A stretch of DNA of 64,000 nucleotides from Stropharia rugosoannulata (Eukaryota; Basidiomycota; Agaricomycetes; Agaricales; Strophariaceae): the NCBI GenBank assembly GCA_028532985.1, contig JANCIK010000004.1, positions 2,046,001 to 2,110,000 of the forward strand, written 5' to 3'. A program made the translations under genes and the position numbers. Shown here in pieces: positions 40,412 through 51,003 of the stretch. Each line of letters opens with the position of its first letter. Position 1 is the first letter of the stretch. The notes below the pieces were generated by a model. It saw only the letters and a program-made list of their open reading frames with translations, ran no database searches and was not told where the DNA came from.

Positions 40412-43400
40412 GAGGACCGGAGAGTCTTAGGGTTTTATCTTTCAATGTAGCGAAGAACTATTTGCTTATTGATGTACTTCTAAATCTATGCCACACCAAG
40501 TATGATTTAATATTTATACAAGAACCTGCCTGGCAGACTGTAAGATCCGCTCCGTCGACGTCTAACCCAGACGGCGATGATGTTACTGGCGCGCCTAGGA
40601 ATCCTAATTGGATGCCAATGGTGCGCCCCCCTGACAGTGACGGCCCTCCTCGGGTCATGGCCTACATCGCTAGTTGATTGTCCACACTGCGTCCCACTAT
40701 GAGGTCTGATTTGATCAATCATCGTGACCTGCTCCTCGTATCCCTCTTTCAAGACGGCTCTACTTTTAATTTGCTCAACGTCTATAACGATGAGCATCAC
40801 ACCGCGGTTCGTCTTTTAGATGACCACAATTTTCCCGTTGACCTATGCTATATGGGCGGCGACTTCAACTGTCATTCTAAGGAGTGGGACCCAAACGTCC
40901 CTCACCATAGAAGCGCTGCTGACCGACTGCTTGACGTGGCAGCCACGTTTTCCCTGAGCTTGGGTTGTTTTCGCAACCCTGGCCCTACATTCGTCTCGCG
41001 TAACGCTAGGCTCACCCCATCGGTCATTGACCTGATGTTTATCCCGTCCGCTGACACCCTCACACACCTTGTGGAGAGAGTGGAGGACCTAAAACTGGCC
41101 TCTGATCACTGCCCTTTAGCAGTGACACTGCCTTTATGCCTCACCATTTCTGAGCCTCTCAGAAAGTCCATCAAACCAGGGTCGGAAGCCGAAGAGGCCT
41201 TCATCCTGGATATTATCGAATCGATTAGTGCGTTTGATAACGCCATTGACTCCCCGGCTCAGGTTGACGCGTGTGCTTCTGCCATCGCTGACGCCTTTTC
41301 TACCGCATGGAATAAACATGCTGTAGAAGCCTGCATTGTTCCGCACTCCAAACCCTGGTGGGATTGGGGGTGCCAAGACGCTCTCGATTTGTATAAGTCC
41401 GAACACTCGGCCACAAACTGGAGGAAATTTCGCGCAAATACCAAACGCGCAAAACGGGTATTCTTTGATGAACGTATCAAGGAGATATCTGAATCTAAGA
41501 AGTGCCCATGGGATCTCATGAATTGGATCCAACAGCGCAAAAATCCTCCTTGCAAGTCCATCCTCTACGATGGCTCTCCTTGTCACGACCTCCCTGACCT
41601 CTGGGATGCCCTTCATAACACGTACAATGCGGCCTCAGACCGTGTTTGTGACGTTTCTATCCTCGAAGAAATGGACCAAGTCCCTGTTAGGGAATGGACC
41701 AACTTCTCCCAGCTGGAACTCACCGAAGCTCTCGCCTCGTGCTCCAACAACTCATCTCCTGGGCCTGACCACGTTACGTGGCGGCACCTCAAAAGGATTA
41801 TATGCAATGACTCTTGTCGCAGCGTCATCCTTTCTTTGGCCAATGGGTGCATTCGTGCGTCCCACTGGCCGAAACATTTTAAGGAATCGGTTTCTGTGGT
41901 TATACCTAAACCCAATAAACCCTCCTACACTACTCCCAAGGATTTCAGGCCTATTGTGCTTCTGAACACCCTTGGCAAACTTCTCGAAAAGCTTCTCGCT
42001 AATCGCTTCCAGTTTGATATGATCAAACTCGACCTTGTTCACCCGAACCAGTTTGGCGGTATCCGCCAACGTTCTACTGAAGATGCCGGAGTCTATCTCA
42101 CCCACCTTGTTCGTGCAGGCTGGGCTAGAGGACTCAAAACTAGCGTGGTGGCCTTCGACATCGCGCAGTTCTTTCTGTCGCTCAACCATGAATTTTTGTT
42201 GGCGACCCTTGCTAGGCTTGGATTTCCTCACATTGTGACGAAGTTTTTTGCCTCCTACCTCGTAGACAGAGTTACCTCGTACCTCTGGAACAACTTTTCC
42301 TCTGGACCGAAACAGGCAGACGTTGGGTGCGGCCAAGGCTCCGCTCTCTCTCCTGTACTGTCCTCTATTTATATCGCTCCTATCATGAAGATATACGACC
42401 TCCGGGCGGTCAATGTAGATACCACCCTCCTTTCTTTTGTTGACGATGGTACCCTGGTGACCCAATCGGGCAACCTTGGCACTAACAACGTAATTCTCAA
42501 GGCTGGCTATGCCTACCTGGTCGATCTCTTTACTGCTGCTGGACTCCGTATGGAACATAACAAGTCCGAGCTCTTTCACTTCTCTCGTTCGAGGGATGGA
42601 TTTAATCCTCCGCTGGACACTGGGTTCGCCCCGTTCAATGGAAATACCCCCCTCACCCCTAAGCCCATTTGGCGCTATCTGGGGTTCTTTTTCGATCGGG
42701 AGCTTAGGTTCCACGAACACGTTCGTTTTTATGCCACCAAGGCATTGACCACGGTGAAAGCCATGGGCATGCTTGGTAATTCTGCTAGAGGCTTGTCTCC
42801 CAAACAGAGACGCCTCCTCTATCGGTCCTGCGTCCTCCCCATTGCGACGTACGGCTATAAACTCTGGTATTACAAGTCTGCCCCTATGGAGGGTATCTTG
42901 AAAAACCTTACTAGCATGCAGCGCAGAGCAGCTGTATGGATCACTGGTGCCTTTCGCACCTCACCAACTGGAGGCGTCCAGGCCATTGCTGGCCTCATGC
43001 CCATCCACCTCCACTTGTGCAAACTTCAGCTTCGGTCAGTTTACCACGTGGCCACTTTGTCGGACTCACATCCTACAAGGTCCCTTTTATCGGACCCATA
43101 TGCCAAGAATAGTGCTCCGCACTATCATGCTTTATTCCGCATCCCAGAGCGCGTCCATGACAAGCTCAGGGGTAGTATCCCTGATATTCAAATCGACCTT
43201 CCTTTCATGACTGAGACTTTCGATCCGTGCGCGGACGAGGCTCAGCCAGGAAAGCGGCTCTTGGATCTATTTCCTAACCGCATACATTTCCGTAGTAGGT
43301 CCGAGTATGTCCCTGTTGAACACAAGGATGTCTCCGACTTCGACGGCGACCTGGTTGCATATCACGAGTGGATTCGCCTCCACATCGAGAATGCACGCCA

Positions 43401-44319
43401 TAAACATTATAACTCCATTCGCTCTAGCGCGGAGGAGAAACATAACGCAATCTTGATTGGCATGGATGCATCGGTCCCTGCCAGCAAGCTGCACCAAGCC
43501 CTCGCGGGCGCGGTGCTTTACCAAAATGGCGCACGTATTGACGAGGTCAAATACGTTGCTGGAAAGGTCCTCGCTCCTGATGCTGAGCTTGCGGCCATTC
43601 ATTATGCTATTGTTCGTGCTCTTCAACGCGACAACTGCACTAACATTCATCTGTTCACGGACTCTCTTACCGCTGCTAAGAGGGCCTTGGACCCTTCTAT
43701 TCACTCCGGCCAAGGTCACTCCTTGGCCGTCTGCCGCGCCCTTGGTGATTGGTTCTCTAAGGACCCGTCGCACTCTATAACTTTTGTCGATGTCCCATCC
43801 AAGTCTGAATGGGGCATTCATCACGAAGCTCACCTTTTATTAAAGGCCCAACCCCGGGTACTTGGAAGGTACCAGGATTCTTCTTTGGACAGCTGCCGCA
43901 AAGCAGTAGCTGACCAACAACTACGGGCCTGGCATCAACTGTTCTTTCGAGACACAGATCACGCAGGACATAACTTCCTCCAGCTCGACTCCATCGACGG
44001 AGAACATCGCATCAAGCCATCGTACGCCAAGGGCGGATCGTGGCTCTCATCTTGTGGGGACTCCATCTCTCTCACATTGCGCATGACCCGATGTCTACTA
44101 GGACATGCGCCAATCGGAGCATACTTTAAACGCTTCAATATCGACGAAAAATTCTCCTGTGACTGCGGGGTCCTCCTCCAGACCAGACAACATCTGTTTG
44201 AATGTCCTTTACTCAAACACTCACACGAAGGCGTTCCAACTTACCTCGTGACGCTCCTCAAATTCTTGCGAGACAATCCCACAGTCTTTGCTAACTCTCC
44301 CCCCGCTGGGGTCGGATAA
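40408..44319 (+). pseudogene. LINE ORF2 (APE endonuclease, reverse transcriptase, RNase H), one TGA, copy 1
   Basis: ATG at 40408 within the ORF1 stop. Endonuclease: RVLSFNVAKNYLLIDVLL, FIQEPAWQT, GGDFNCHSKEWDP (residue about 150), SDHCPLAV (about 232). RT: SSPGPDHVTWRHLK, KDFRPIVLLNTLGKLLEKLL (about 510), VVAFDIAQFF, GCGQGSALSPVLSSIYIAP and catalytic FVDDGTL (about 676). RNase H: GMDASVPASK (about 1017), APDAELAAIHYAI and FTDSLTAAKRA. C-terminal Zn motif CDCG..RQHLFECPLL. An in-frame TGA at 40675-40677 (AS-stop-LSTL) is CGA at the same site in copy 3 (62098-62100), so it is a recent CpG mutation. Everything after it is open. Nicks the target and reverse-transcribes the RNA (family knowledge). 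Confidence 0.9.
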
Positions 44320-44757
44320 CAGCTTTGGAGGCCTTGCAGTGAATGTGATGATTGCCAGTCTTGGTCAGCTTCGGCATTAATGGCGTATACCCCACCAGCC
44401 TGTCCCCCGTCCTTAAATGGTGCATGATGAGTGACTGTTGGGGCTTTCTAGGTCTCATCACCAGAAGGGGTTCGGACAAAGCCTTTAGGTGCGGTATATG
44501 GTGAACCATACTGGGCGCTTCGGCCATCACAGAGTAAGGAGCCTCCTCTAGCTTTTCTGCCATGACGCGTTATTAGGCGTGTCTCGGCCTTGTCTGATGC
44601 ATTATGGGCTCGCTCATTCCATGCATTGTGTTTCACCCGGGGAGTACGTTTCCTCATCTACTGTAGGTAGTAATCTGTGATGTAAATTACAGCGCGGACT
44701 GTGTTCGGACACCGCGTAATAAATTGGTGCTAGCCATGATTACAAAAAAAAAAAAAA
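44320..44757 (+). other. 3' untranslated region and poly(A) of LINE copy 1
   Basis: It matches the reverse complement of 50531-51003 (copy 2). Contains TCACCCGGGGAGTACG-like and GACTGTGTTCGGACACCGCG text, then 14 A. It probably carries the RT recognition end. Confidence 0.85.
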
Positions 44758-44772
44758 ATGTACTAGTGTAGA
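44758..44772. repeat. 15-bp target-site duplication of LINE copy 1, right
   Basis: ATGTACTAGTGTAGA, identical to 38390-38404. Confidence 0.9.
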
Positions 44773-44850
44773 TGCCTCTTAATCTATTACCACTACTATC
44801 CCACCTGAGTTAGAGGCGCTCTCTGTGCCTATAAGCATCCGCTTTTAACA
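44773..44850 (+). mobile_element. 3' LTR of the plus-strand copia, second part
   Basis: Continues the LTR from 38404 (TGCCTCTTAATCT..) and ends CTTTTAACA. Directly afterwards begins minus-strand copia integrase sequence, so the plus-strand element had inserted into that copia. Confidence 0.85.
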
Positions 44851-45838
44851 CATTCTGCTGAGGCCGATTGTGTGTGCTGTGGCGCCTGTGAATGCTAAAC
44901 TTGTTTGACATGTATTCACCAGCCTTGTGATCCTGCATAGCCTTGATTTTCGCATTCAGCTGATTCTCTGCATATGCCTTGTACACCTTGAATGCATCAA
45001 ATGCATCTGACTTGCGCTTCAGGAACATGACAGCATGCAGGTGAGTGCAGTCGTCAATGAATGTGATCCAGTAGCGATGTCCCTCTGGTGTGGGCACTGA
45101 GAGCAGACCATGCAAGTCAGTATGCACCAATTCCAGTGGTTTGGTTGATTTGCGAGTTGAGCTCGGAAATGTACCAGACGTCATCTTGCCAGCTAAGCAT
45201 GGTTTGCAAATCGGATCTGGTTGCTCTTTTGACGTTACAAGCATGCCAGTGACCAGACCCTTGGAAAGCAGCTTGTTGATGTGTGCATGGCTGTGATGTC
45301 CGCAACGACGATGCCAGAGCTCTGCATTGAGGGGTAGAGTTGACGACGATGAAGCAGAGCATGCAGATTCGCAAATGGGGCAAGTGAGATCATCCAGAAT
45401 AGCAGAGTGCGAGGCATTGATGGTTGCAGTGAAGATGGCCTTGCTAGAGCGGTTGAAGTACATCTTCTTTGCATCGATCTCAATCAGGATGCCAGAGTGC
45501 TTGGTGAGGTAAAGGCATGCAAGCAGGTTGTTGCACAACTTGGGGACATGCAGAATGCATTTGATGACTACAGCGTCTGCTTTCTTGCCATTGATGACTG
45601 GATGGAACACCACATTGCCAACACCCTCAGAGTAGACAATAGAATCATCTGCAAGATGAATTGGGACACAGTGAGGTTTGTACTCCACAATCCAGTCTCG
45701 ATGAGGCGTCATATGGCTAGTTGCACCTGTATCTGCGAGCCAGTCGAAATCGTTGCCTTGTGTGTCACCTGTAGCAAGTGCAGATGCAAAACCTGCATAC
45801 TCGATGATTTGTGACGTCTCCTCTACTGGGGGCGAAGC
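44851..45838 (-). pseudogene. Minus-strand copia M1, protease and N-terminal integrase
   Basis: Reading leftward from 45838: SPPVEETSQIIEYAGFASAL, protease FDWLADTGATSHMTPHRDW, integrase zinc region HHSHAHINKLL..CKPCLAGKMT, then VHTDLHG, FIDDCTHLHA, and a damaged end (MSNKFSIHRRHSTHNRPQQN; a 30-base deletion after NKF relative to copies with NEFIQFMEQC). It stops at QQN where the plus-strand copia LTR begins. Upstream gag continues at 47693 after removal of the gag-only element and one GAAGC. The gag zinc knuckle region is missing, so M1 had an internal deletion before the insertion. Confidence 0.85.
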
Positions 45839-46107
45839 TGTTAGAAACAGCTCGTCACTGTTGCTGAGATAGGGGCCTGGAAAGGGGGTGTACGGCACAC
45901 TGCTGGTGTTGCAGGTACAAGGGGTCATCCAAACAGATCGACTAACCAGCCATCCTGGTGTGGGAATGGACACAAAGCGCCTGGGCTCAGGCATGTGAGG
46001 GAAGAATGTGTGTATTCTGGTCAAGGTCTAATTTAGGATACATCGTGATGGTAAGCTTTGTATGTACGTGTTAGCACCGGAAGTCCATAAACATGTGATA
46101 TTCAACA
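45839..46107 (-). repeat. 3' LTR of gag-only copia N
   Basis: 269 bp, near-identical to 47424-47692. Adjacent purine tract (reverse complement of CTCCCACCC at 46108) marks plus-strand priming. Confidence 0.9.
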
Positions 46108-46374
46108 CTCCCACCCATGGAAATGGACCATGAAGAGAATGATAAAACAGGGAAAAGGAAAAGAAAGGGAGAGGATAACACATCAAGCAGACTAAAACAA
46201 CACTAACTTGGACCAATGCTAGGGGCTGCCAAGCTCCCACCAAATCTGGTAAGTCCTGCAAGAAGGCTAAATGGCGAGTAAAGGACGGCCCGATGATTGA
46301 GCATAATGCGCGTGATGGTGAAACTCGTCATCGTCTGAGCTTGATTCTTGCTCCTGGGAATCGTTGTAGGCACA

Positions 46375-47211
46375 TCAGACTGCCTGCTTACGAGCACCTT
46401 GAAGAACAAGATCCTTGATGGCTGTAGGCATGTCACGAACACAAAGACGGGAGATGTGACCATCACGTCCACAATGATGGCAGCTGTTACCGTTGTCCTT
46501 GTTGCACCAGGTGAACTTGCCTTCCTGAAAACCATCAGTTGCAGGTTCTTGACGTGGTTTGGAACCCTCGGCTCCAGATCCCCCACCAAATCTCCCACCA
46601 GATTGGGTAGCTAGTGCGATGTCGGTTGGTTCCGCTTTGACATACTCCGAAACGCTGCTAGCTGAGCCAAGAAGGATGGTTTTGATGGTGTCAAGGGTAG
46701 GTTCGTCCCTTTGAGAGAGAATGGAGGTGCGGACAGGGTGATAGGAGGAGTGGAGATGACGAAGGATGTGGTCACCAATTGCAGTGTCAGAGACAGTCTC
46801 GCCAAGATTCTTGAGGGAGTCGAAGGCAGCGGTGACAGCATGGATGTAGAACTCCATGGGGCAGGCGATATCATGCTGAATGTCGTCAATGGCATCCCGG
46901 GCTGCAATGCGGCGGCCCATGGTAGATCGGGTAAAGTGCTTCTTGAGTGCAGACCAGGCCTCAGTAGCGGATTTGATCCCCTGGATGTGATAGCGTTGAT
47001 CTGGCTCCATAGCTCCATAGATGTAGGCTACCAGGACCTTGTCCTTCTGTTCCTGGTCCTTTCCAACTGCTGCCCCAGAGGTCACCCATGATGCATCAGC
47101 TCCCACAAAAAACATCTCCATATTGGAGAACCATTCAGTCCAGTTGGAGTCAGAGAGCTTCATCTCACTGAGGAGGGCAAGGAGGGCTGAGGGAATGCCT
47201 AGGGATGACAT
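46375..47211 (-). CDS. Gag of the non-autonomous copia N
   Basis: Start chosen at 47211 (MSSLGIPSALLALLSEMKLS); an in-frame upstream extension to 47352 exists. 278 residues. It has the copia gag (UBN2-type) layout: SDSNWTEWFSNMEMFFVGAD near residue 20, EAWSALKKHFTRSTMGRRIA, ILRHLHSSYHPVRTSILSQR, then a CCHC zinc knuckle CHHCGRDGHISRLC near residue 250 and a short tail ending RKQAV. Gag forms the virus-like particle that packages element RNA (family knowledge). No pol follows, so transposition would need another copia's enzymes. This is one of few intact frames in the window. Confidence 0.85.
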   Translation of the reverse strand: MSSLGIPSALLALLSEMKLSDSNWTEWFSNMEMFFVGADASWVTSGAAVGKDQEQKDKVLVAYIYGAMEPDQRYHIQGIKSATEAWSALKKHFTRSTMGRRIAARDAIDDIQHDIACPMEFYIHAVTAAFDSLKNLGETVSDTAIGDHILRHLHSSYHPVRTSILSQRDEPTLDTIKTILLGSASSVSEYVKAEPTDIALATQSGGRFGGGSGAEGSKPRQEPATDGFQEGKFTWCNKDNGNSCHHCGRDGHISRLCVRDMPTAIKDLVLQGARKQAV

Positions 47212-47411
47212 GGTGAGGCTTGGAATGAGTTTGTTGACAGTAATGAGTTGCCTGAGTGTTGTGGTGAAGTGGGGAGAGGAAAGGAGAGTGATGATGTGGC
47301 AAGAATTGGAGGTTACTGGGTGTGATGTGGCAAGATCCCAGGCTCCAAACATAGACTTGACATCATGAGAGAATGACTAGAAAAAGAAAAGAAGGAAGCA
47401 GAGAAGGTCCA

Positions 47412-47423
47412 GGGCTCATAACC
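47412..47423 (-). promoter_or_regulatory. Primer-binding site of copia N (half-tRNA iMet type)
   Basis: In element orientation GGTTATGAGCCC directly follows the LTR end. This complements the anticodon-arm GGGCTCATAACC of initiator tRNA-Met, the half-tRNA priming known for copia-type elements. Confidence 0.75.
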
Positions 47424-47692
47424 TGTTAGAAACAGCTCGTCACTGTTGCTGAGATAGGGGCCTGGAAAGGGGGTGTACAGCACACTGCTGGTGTTGCAGG
47501 TGCAAGGGGTCATCCAAACAGATCGACTAACCGGCCATCCTGGTGTGGGAATGGACACAAAGCGCCTGGGCTCAGGCGTGTGAGGGAAGAATGTGTGTAT
47601 TCTGGTCTAGGTCTAATTTAGGATACATCGTGATGGTAAGCTTTGTATGTACGTGTTAGCACTGGAAGTCCATGAACACATGATATTCAACA
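47424..47692 (-). repeat. 5' LTR of gag-only copia N
   Basis: 269 bp with TG..CA ends; next to the primer site and the GAAGC duplication. Confidence 0.9.
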
Positions 47693-48018
47693 GAAGCAGG
47701 GTGTGCCATTTGACCAACAGCTGCCAGAGTTGACCACATGCTAACTGGGTCATGCAGAATGTGAGCCAAGTGTGATTTGAGCTCGTTCTGAACATGACTG
47801 TGGATGTAACCAGCAGCAGCAGTCAACTTGCTTGTCCACATGTCGTGTGCCTCGATCTCAGCCATAGACAGCATGAGAGGAAGCACAGGATGCTTGCATT
47901 CACCTGTAACCAGACGCCATAGCTCCTGAGAGCGTAACCATGCTTTCATGTTGCAAGACCAGAGTTGATAGTTTGCAGTGCTCAGTTTGTCAAACTGAGG
48001 TGTTGCAAAGAAACTCAT
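47693..48018 (-). pseudogene. Minus-strand copia M1, N-terminal gag
   Basis: ATG at 48018: MSFFATPQFDKLSTANYQLW, SQELWRLVTGECKHPVLPLM, SHVQNELKSHLAHILHDPVS, SMWSTLAAVGQMAHPAS. It joins SPPVEETSQ at 45838 with one GAAGC. Typical copia gag start; the later gag and the zinc knuckle are lost. Confidence 0.8.
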
Positions 48019-48712
48019 GGTTGCAGGTGAAGTGAAGTGGTGTGGTATGAGGTGGTATCTGAGAATGGCGCAAACATTGTGACAAAGTTGTGAGAAGAGC
48101 TAGGCTAAAATGCACGAGCAGTTGGTAGAACACTTGCTGTATCACAATTAGGCCGAGTTGAGCACTTGCAGTAAAATGTCGATTGCACGAGTAGCAGTGA
48201 ACCGATTGACACGAGACTGTGCAAGAGGGTAGTTCAAAGGTGCGAAACGTGTGTGATCGAGTTGTGCGAACGACGGTGACAATGTGCTAGTGCAGTGAGC
48301 AAAACTGTTTGAGAGTGTCAATTGGGCGGAGTTGAGCACTGTGGTGAAGAACAGTGTATTGCAAGTGAACGGCTGATCATGACGACTTGTGAGTGGGCAA
48401 GTGACGTGGGACATGTGTAACAATGAGGTCCTCGAAAGAACCACGTGTTTCGACGATCAGGAGAGCCCGGGGAGCGAAGTCTCTGGTGAACACCAAGAGA
48501 GTGCTATTGACCTAAAACCAAAAGAAGCATATTGCTCGATAACCGTGCAAGCTGGCGGAACGCAGGTGGTACCAGAACGACGGTCGTGACATGGCAGTCG
48601 TGCTCAAGAAAAAACAAGGCAAAACGAACGACGATGAGTGTTAGGTTAAGTACCAAGCCACTCAGTGGAGAAAGGACAGTAGAGAAATGATGAGTAGGAT
48701 GCTCAGAGCATA
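48019..48712 (-). other. 5' leader of copia M1
   Basis: 694 bases between primer site and gag start, matching 59426-60118 of M2. No credible coding frame; the roughly 98-residue frame present in both is low in information and unrelated to known proteins. Confidence 0.7.
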
Positions 48713-48724
48713 GGGCTCATAACC
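48713..48724 (-). promoter_or_regulatory. Primer-binding site of copia M1
   Basis: GGTTATGAGCCC in element orientation, directly after the LTR; same half-tRNA iMet type as at 47412 and 60119. Confidence 0.75.
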
Positions 48725-48928
48725 TGTTGAAAGCAGACTGCTTACAGGCGCAGAGAGCAAACCTAACTCACACAGAGATGATGGTGGTTAGAGATTAAGA
48801 GGCATCTACACTAGTACATGCCTTATATACTACCATAAGCAAGATTAACTATATATGGAGCGTACTAATTATAGTACACAATATCTAATTGACTGCTGAT
48901 GGTCAGTCCAATCCTATGTAATCTAACA
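48725..48928 (-). repeat. 204-bp LTR shared by copia M1 (5') and M2 (3')
   Basis: TGTTAGATTACATAGG to TTTCAACA in element orientation. On its left is the primer site and gag of M1; on its right is the RT end of M2. One LTR therefore serves two elements in tandem. Confidence 0.85.
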
Positions 48929-50530
48929 ACCAACTTGTACTCAAGTGTTCCTTTCAGATACTTGAACAAGTGCTTGACTGCTGTCCAATGCTGTGGTCCA
49001 GGATTATTGCTGTTAAAGCAAGCGAGGTAAGACACAGTGTGTGCAATGTCAGGATGTGTCATTGTGGCGAGATACTGAAGGGAACCGATGGCGCTGAGGT
49101 AGGGAACATTTTGCATGAACTCAATGTCGTCAGAGCTGCTAGGTGCCATTGCACGAGTAAGGACGGTGCCAGCTGACATGGGAGTGGTAACAGGAATTGC
49201 ATCTTGCATACTGTAATGTTCAAGCATGTCCAGAATGAACTGTCGCTGGTGAAGCGAAATCTTGCATTTGCTGCAATCCCTGGTAATGCCAACACCTAGT
49301 AGAAACTCTGTCGCACCGAGATCCCTGCATTTGAAGCGTGCACTGAGTTGCTTCACAGCACGGTCAATGGATGAAGTCGATTTGGATGCAAATGTGATGT
49401 CGTCAATGTAGATAGGCACAAAAATGCGAACTGTGCCATCTGAGTAGATGTACACTGACCTGTCTGCTTCCACATGCTTGAAACCCATATCAGTGAGAAC
49501 TGAATGCAACTTCGTGTTCCACTGCCTAGCTGATGGCTTGAGACTGTAAAGCAACTTGCGCAACTTGCAGACCTTGTTTGGTGAGCCTTCATGGAATCCC
49601 TCAGGCTGCAGCATGTAGATGTCCTCATCCAGGTCACCATTGGTGAATGGTGCAGTAGGTGCGTCCGAGTCATCAGTATCCAAGTCAGGCAAATAGGCAG
49701 CAGTTGAATCCCCCCCAGAATCTGGCACATCTGAGAAGTGTGAAGGCATGCCCTTTGGAAACAGGTTGATTGGTGAAGTGACCTTCAAACCAGGAAAGCT
49801 GCGTTCATCAAAGATAGCACGTTCTGAGATCACATACTTCTTAGTGGACAGATTGTAGAACTGCCAGCCTTTGTAGCCTGTAGGATAATCGACGAAGATG
49901 CATTTCTCAACATGTGGTTGTAGTGACTTGCGTTTGTCTCTCTGCACAAAGACATATGCAGCACAACCAAAAACACGGAGATGGCTCATATCGGGTTTCT
50001 TGCCATGCCATTCAGTGTAGGGCACAGAGTCAGTCAGAGACGACGTAGGGAGCCTATTCCACACGTGAATGTAAGCCATGACTGCAAGTCGCCAGAACAA
50101 GAGTGGGAGCTTTGCCTCTACCAGCATTGCAGTGACGTGCTCAGCAATAGTGCGGTTGGCACATTCAGCAACACCATTCTGCTGAGGCCGATTGCGTGTG
50201 CTGTGGCGCCTGTGAATCCTGCATTGCTCCATGAACCATATGAACTCGTTTGACATGTATTCACCAGCCTTGTCATCCTGCATTGCCTTGATTTTCGCGT
50301 TTAGCTGATTCTCTGCATATGCCTTGTACACCTTGAATGCATCAAATGCGTCCGACTTGCGCTTCAGGAACATGACAGCATGCAGGTGAGTGCAGTCGTC
50401 AATGAATGTGATCCAGTAGCGATGTCCCTCTGGTGTAGGCACTGAGAGCGGACCATGCAAGTCAGAATGCACCAATTCCAGCAGTTTGGTCGATTTGCGA
50501 GTTGAGCTCAGAAATGTGCCAGACATCATC
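48929..50530 (-). pseudogene. Minus-strand copia M2, integrase and reverse transcriptase, with internal deletions
   Basis: From 50529: MMSGTFLSSTRKS, SDLHGPLSVPTPEGHRYW, FIDDCTHLHAVM, DDKAGEYMSNEF, QQNGVAECANRT, then the linker KKYVISERAIFDERSFPGLK. A deletion jumps from DSDAPTAP to FTNGDLDEDIYMLQ, removing the RT N-terminus. The RT catalytic box PIYIDDITF is intact. RNase H is missing: LEYKLV runs straight into the LTR at 48928. Integrase is cut at its N-terminal side by LINE copy 2; the gag start lies beyond that LINE at 59340-59425. Confidence 0.85.
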
Positions 50531-51003
50531 TTTTTTTTTTTTTTTTTTTTTTTTTTGTAATCATGGCTTGCGCCAATTTATTATGCGGTGTCCGAACACA
50601 GTCCGCGCTGTAATTTACATCACAGATTACTACCTACAGTAGATGAGGAAACATACTCCCCGGGTGAAACACAATGCATGGAATGAGCGAACCCATAATG
50701 CATCAGACAAGGTCGAGACACGCCAATTAGCGCATCATGACAAAAAAGCTAGAGGAGGCTCCTTACTCTGTGATGGCCGAAGCGCCCAGTATGGTTCACC
50801 ATATACCGCACCTAAAGGCTTTGTCCGAACCCCTTCTGGTGATGAGACCTAGAAAGCCCCAACAGTCACTCATCATGCACCATTTAAGGACAGGGGACAG
50901 GCTGGTGGGGCATACGCCATTAACGCCGAAGCTGACCAAAACTGGCAATCATCACAATCACTGCAAGGCCTCCAAAGCTGTTATCCCACTCCAGCGGGGG
51001 GAG
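50531..51003 (-). other. 3' untranslated region and poly(A) of LINE copy 2
   Basis: Reverse complement of the copy 1 3' end with scattered substitutions; about 25 T precede GTAATCATGGCT. Ends at the G-run where the long-TIR element inserted. Confidence 0.85.

Larger units (their letters stand above)
38405..44757 (+). mobile_element. Full-length Tad1-like LINE, copy 1
   Basis: About 6.35 kb: a short 5' untranslated region (38405-38545), ORF1, ORF2, a 3' untranslated region (44320-44743) and a poly(A) tail (44744-44757), with a 15-bp duplication. It lies inside a copia LTR. The endonuclease-RT-RNase H-CCHC layout is typical of the Tad1 group in fungi. Eight bases (CAGCAACA) at the very start are absent from copy 2 and from the LTR, so they may be untemplated. 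Confidence 0.9.
45839..47692 (-). mobile_element. Complete gag-only (non-autonomous) copia element N
   Basis: Two 269-bp LTRs (45839-46107 and 47424-47692; TGTTGAATATC..TTTCTAACA in element orientation) bound an internal region with a primer site, one gag frame and a polypurine tract, but no protease, integrase or RT. The 5-bp duplication GAAGC is present on both sides (45834-45838 and 47693-47697). Small gag-encoding elements mobilised by a full copia are known in other lineages; here the boundaries are complete and the gag frame is open, so the element looks young. Confidence 0.9.

Noticed and set aside
41752..42720. 322-residue minus-strand frame antisense to LINE ORF2 (also 55234-56109 and 63175-63981 in other copies)
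   Set aside because: It exists only because the RT coding strand is open; no domain, no start context, and the sense strand carries the clear RT motifs.
50557..51000. Open frames at 50643-50852 and 50737-51057
   Set aside because: They lie in the LINE 3' untranslated region and recur on the opposite strand at 44291-44657 for the same reason.
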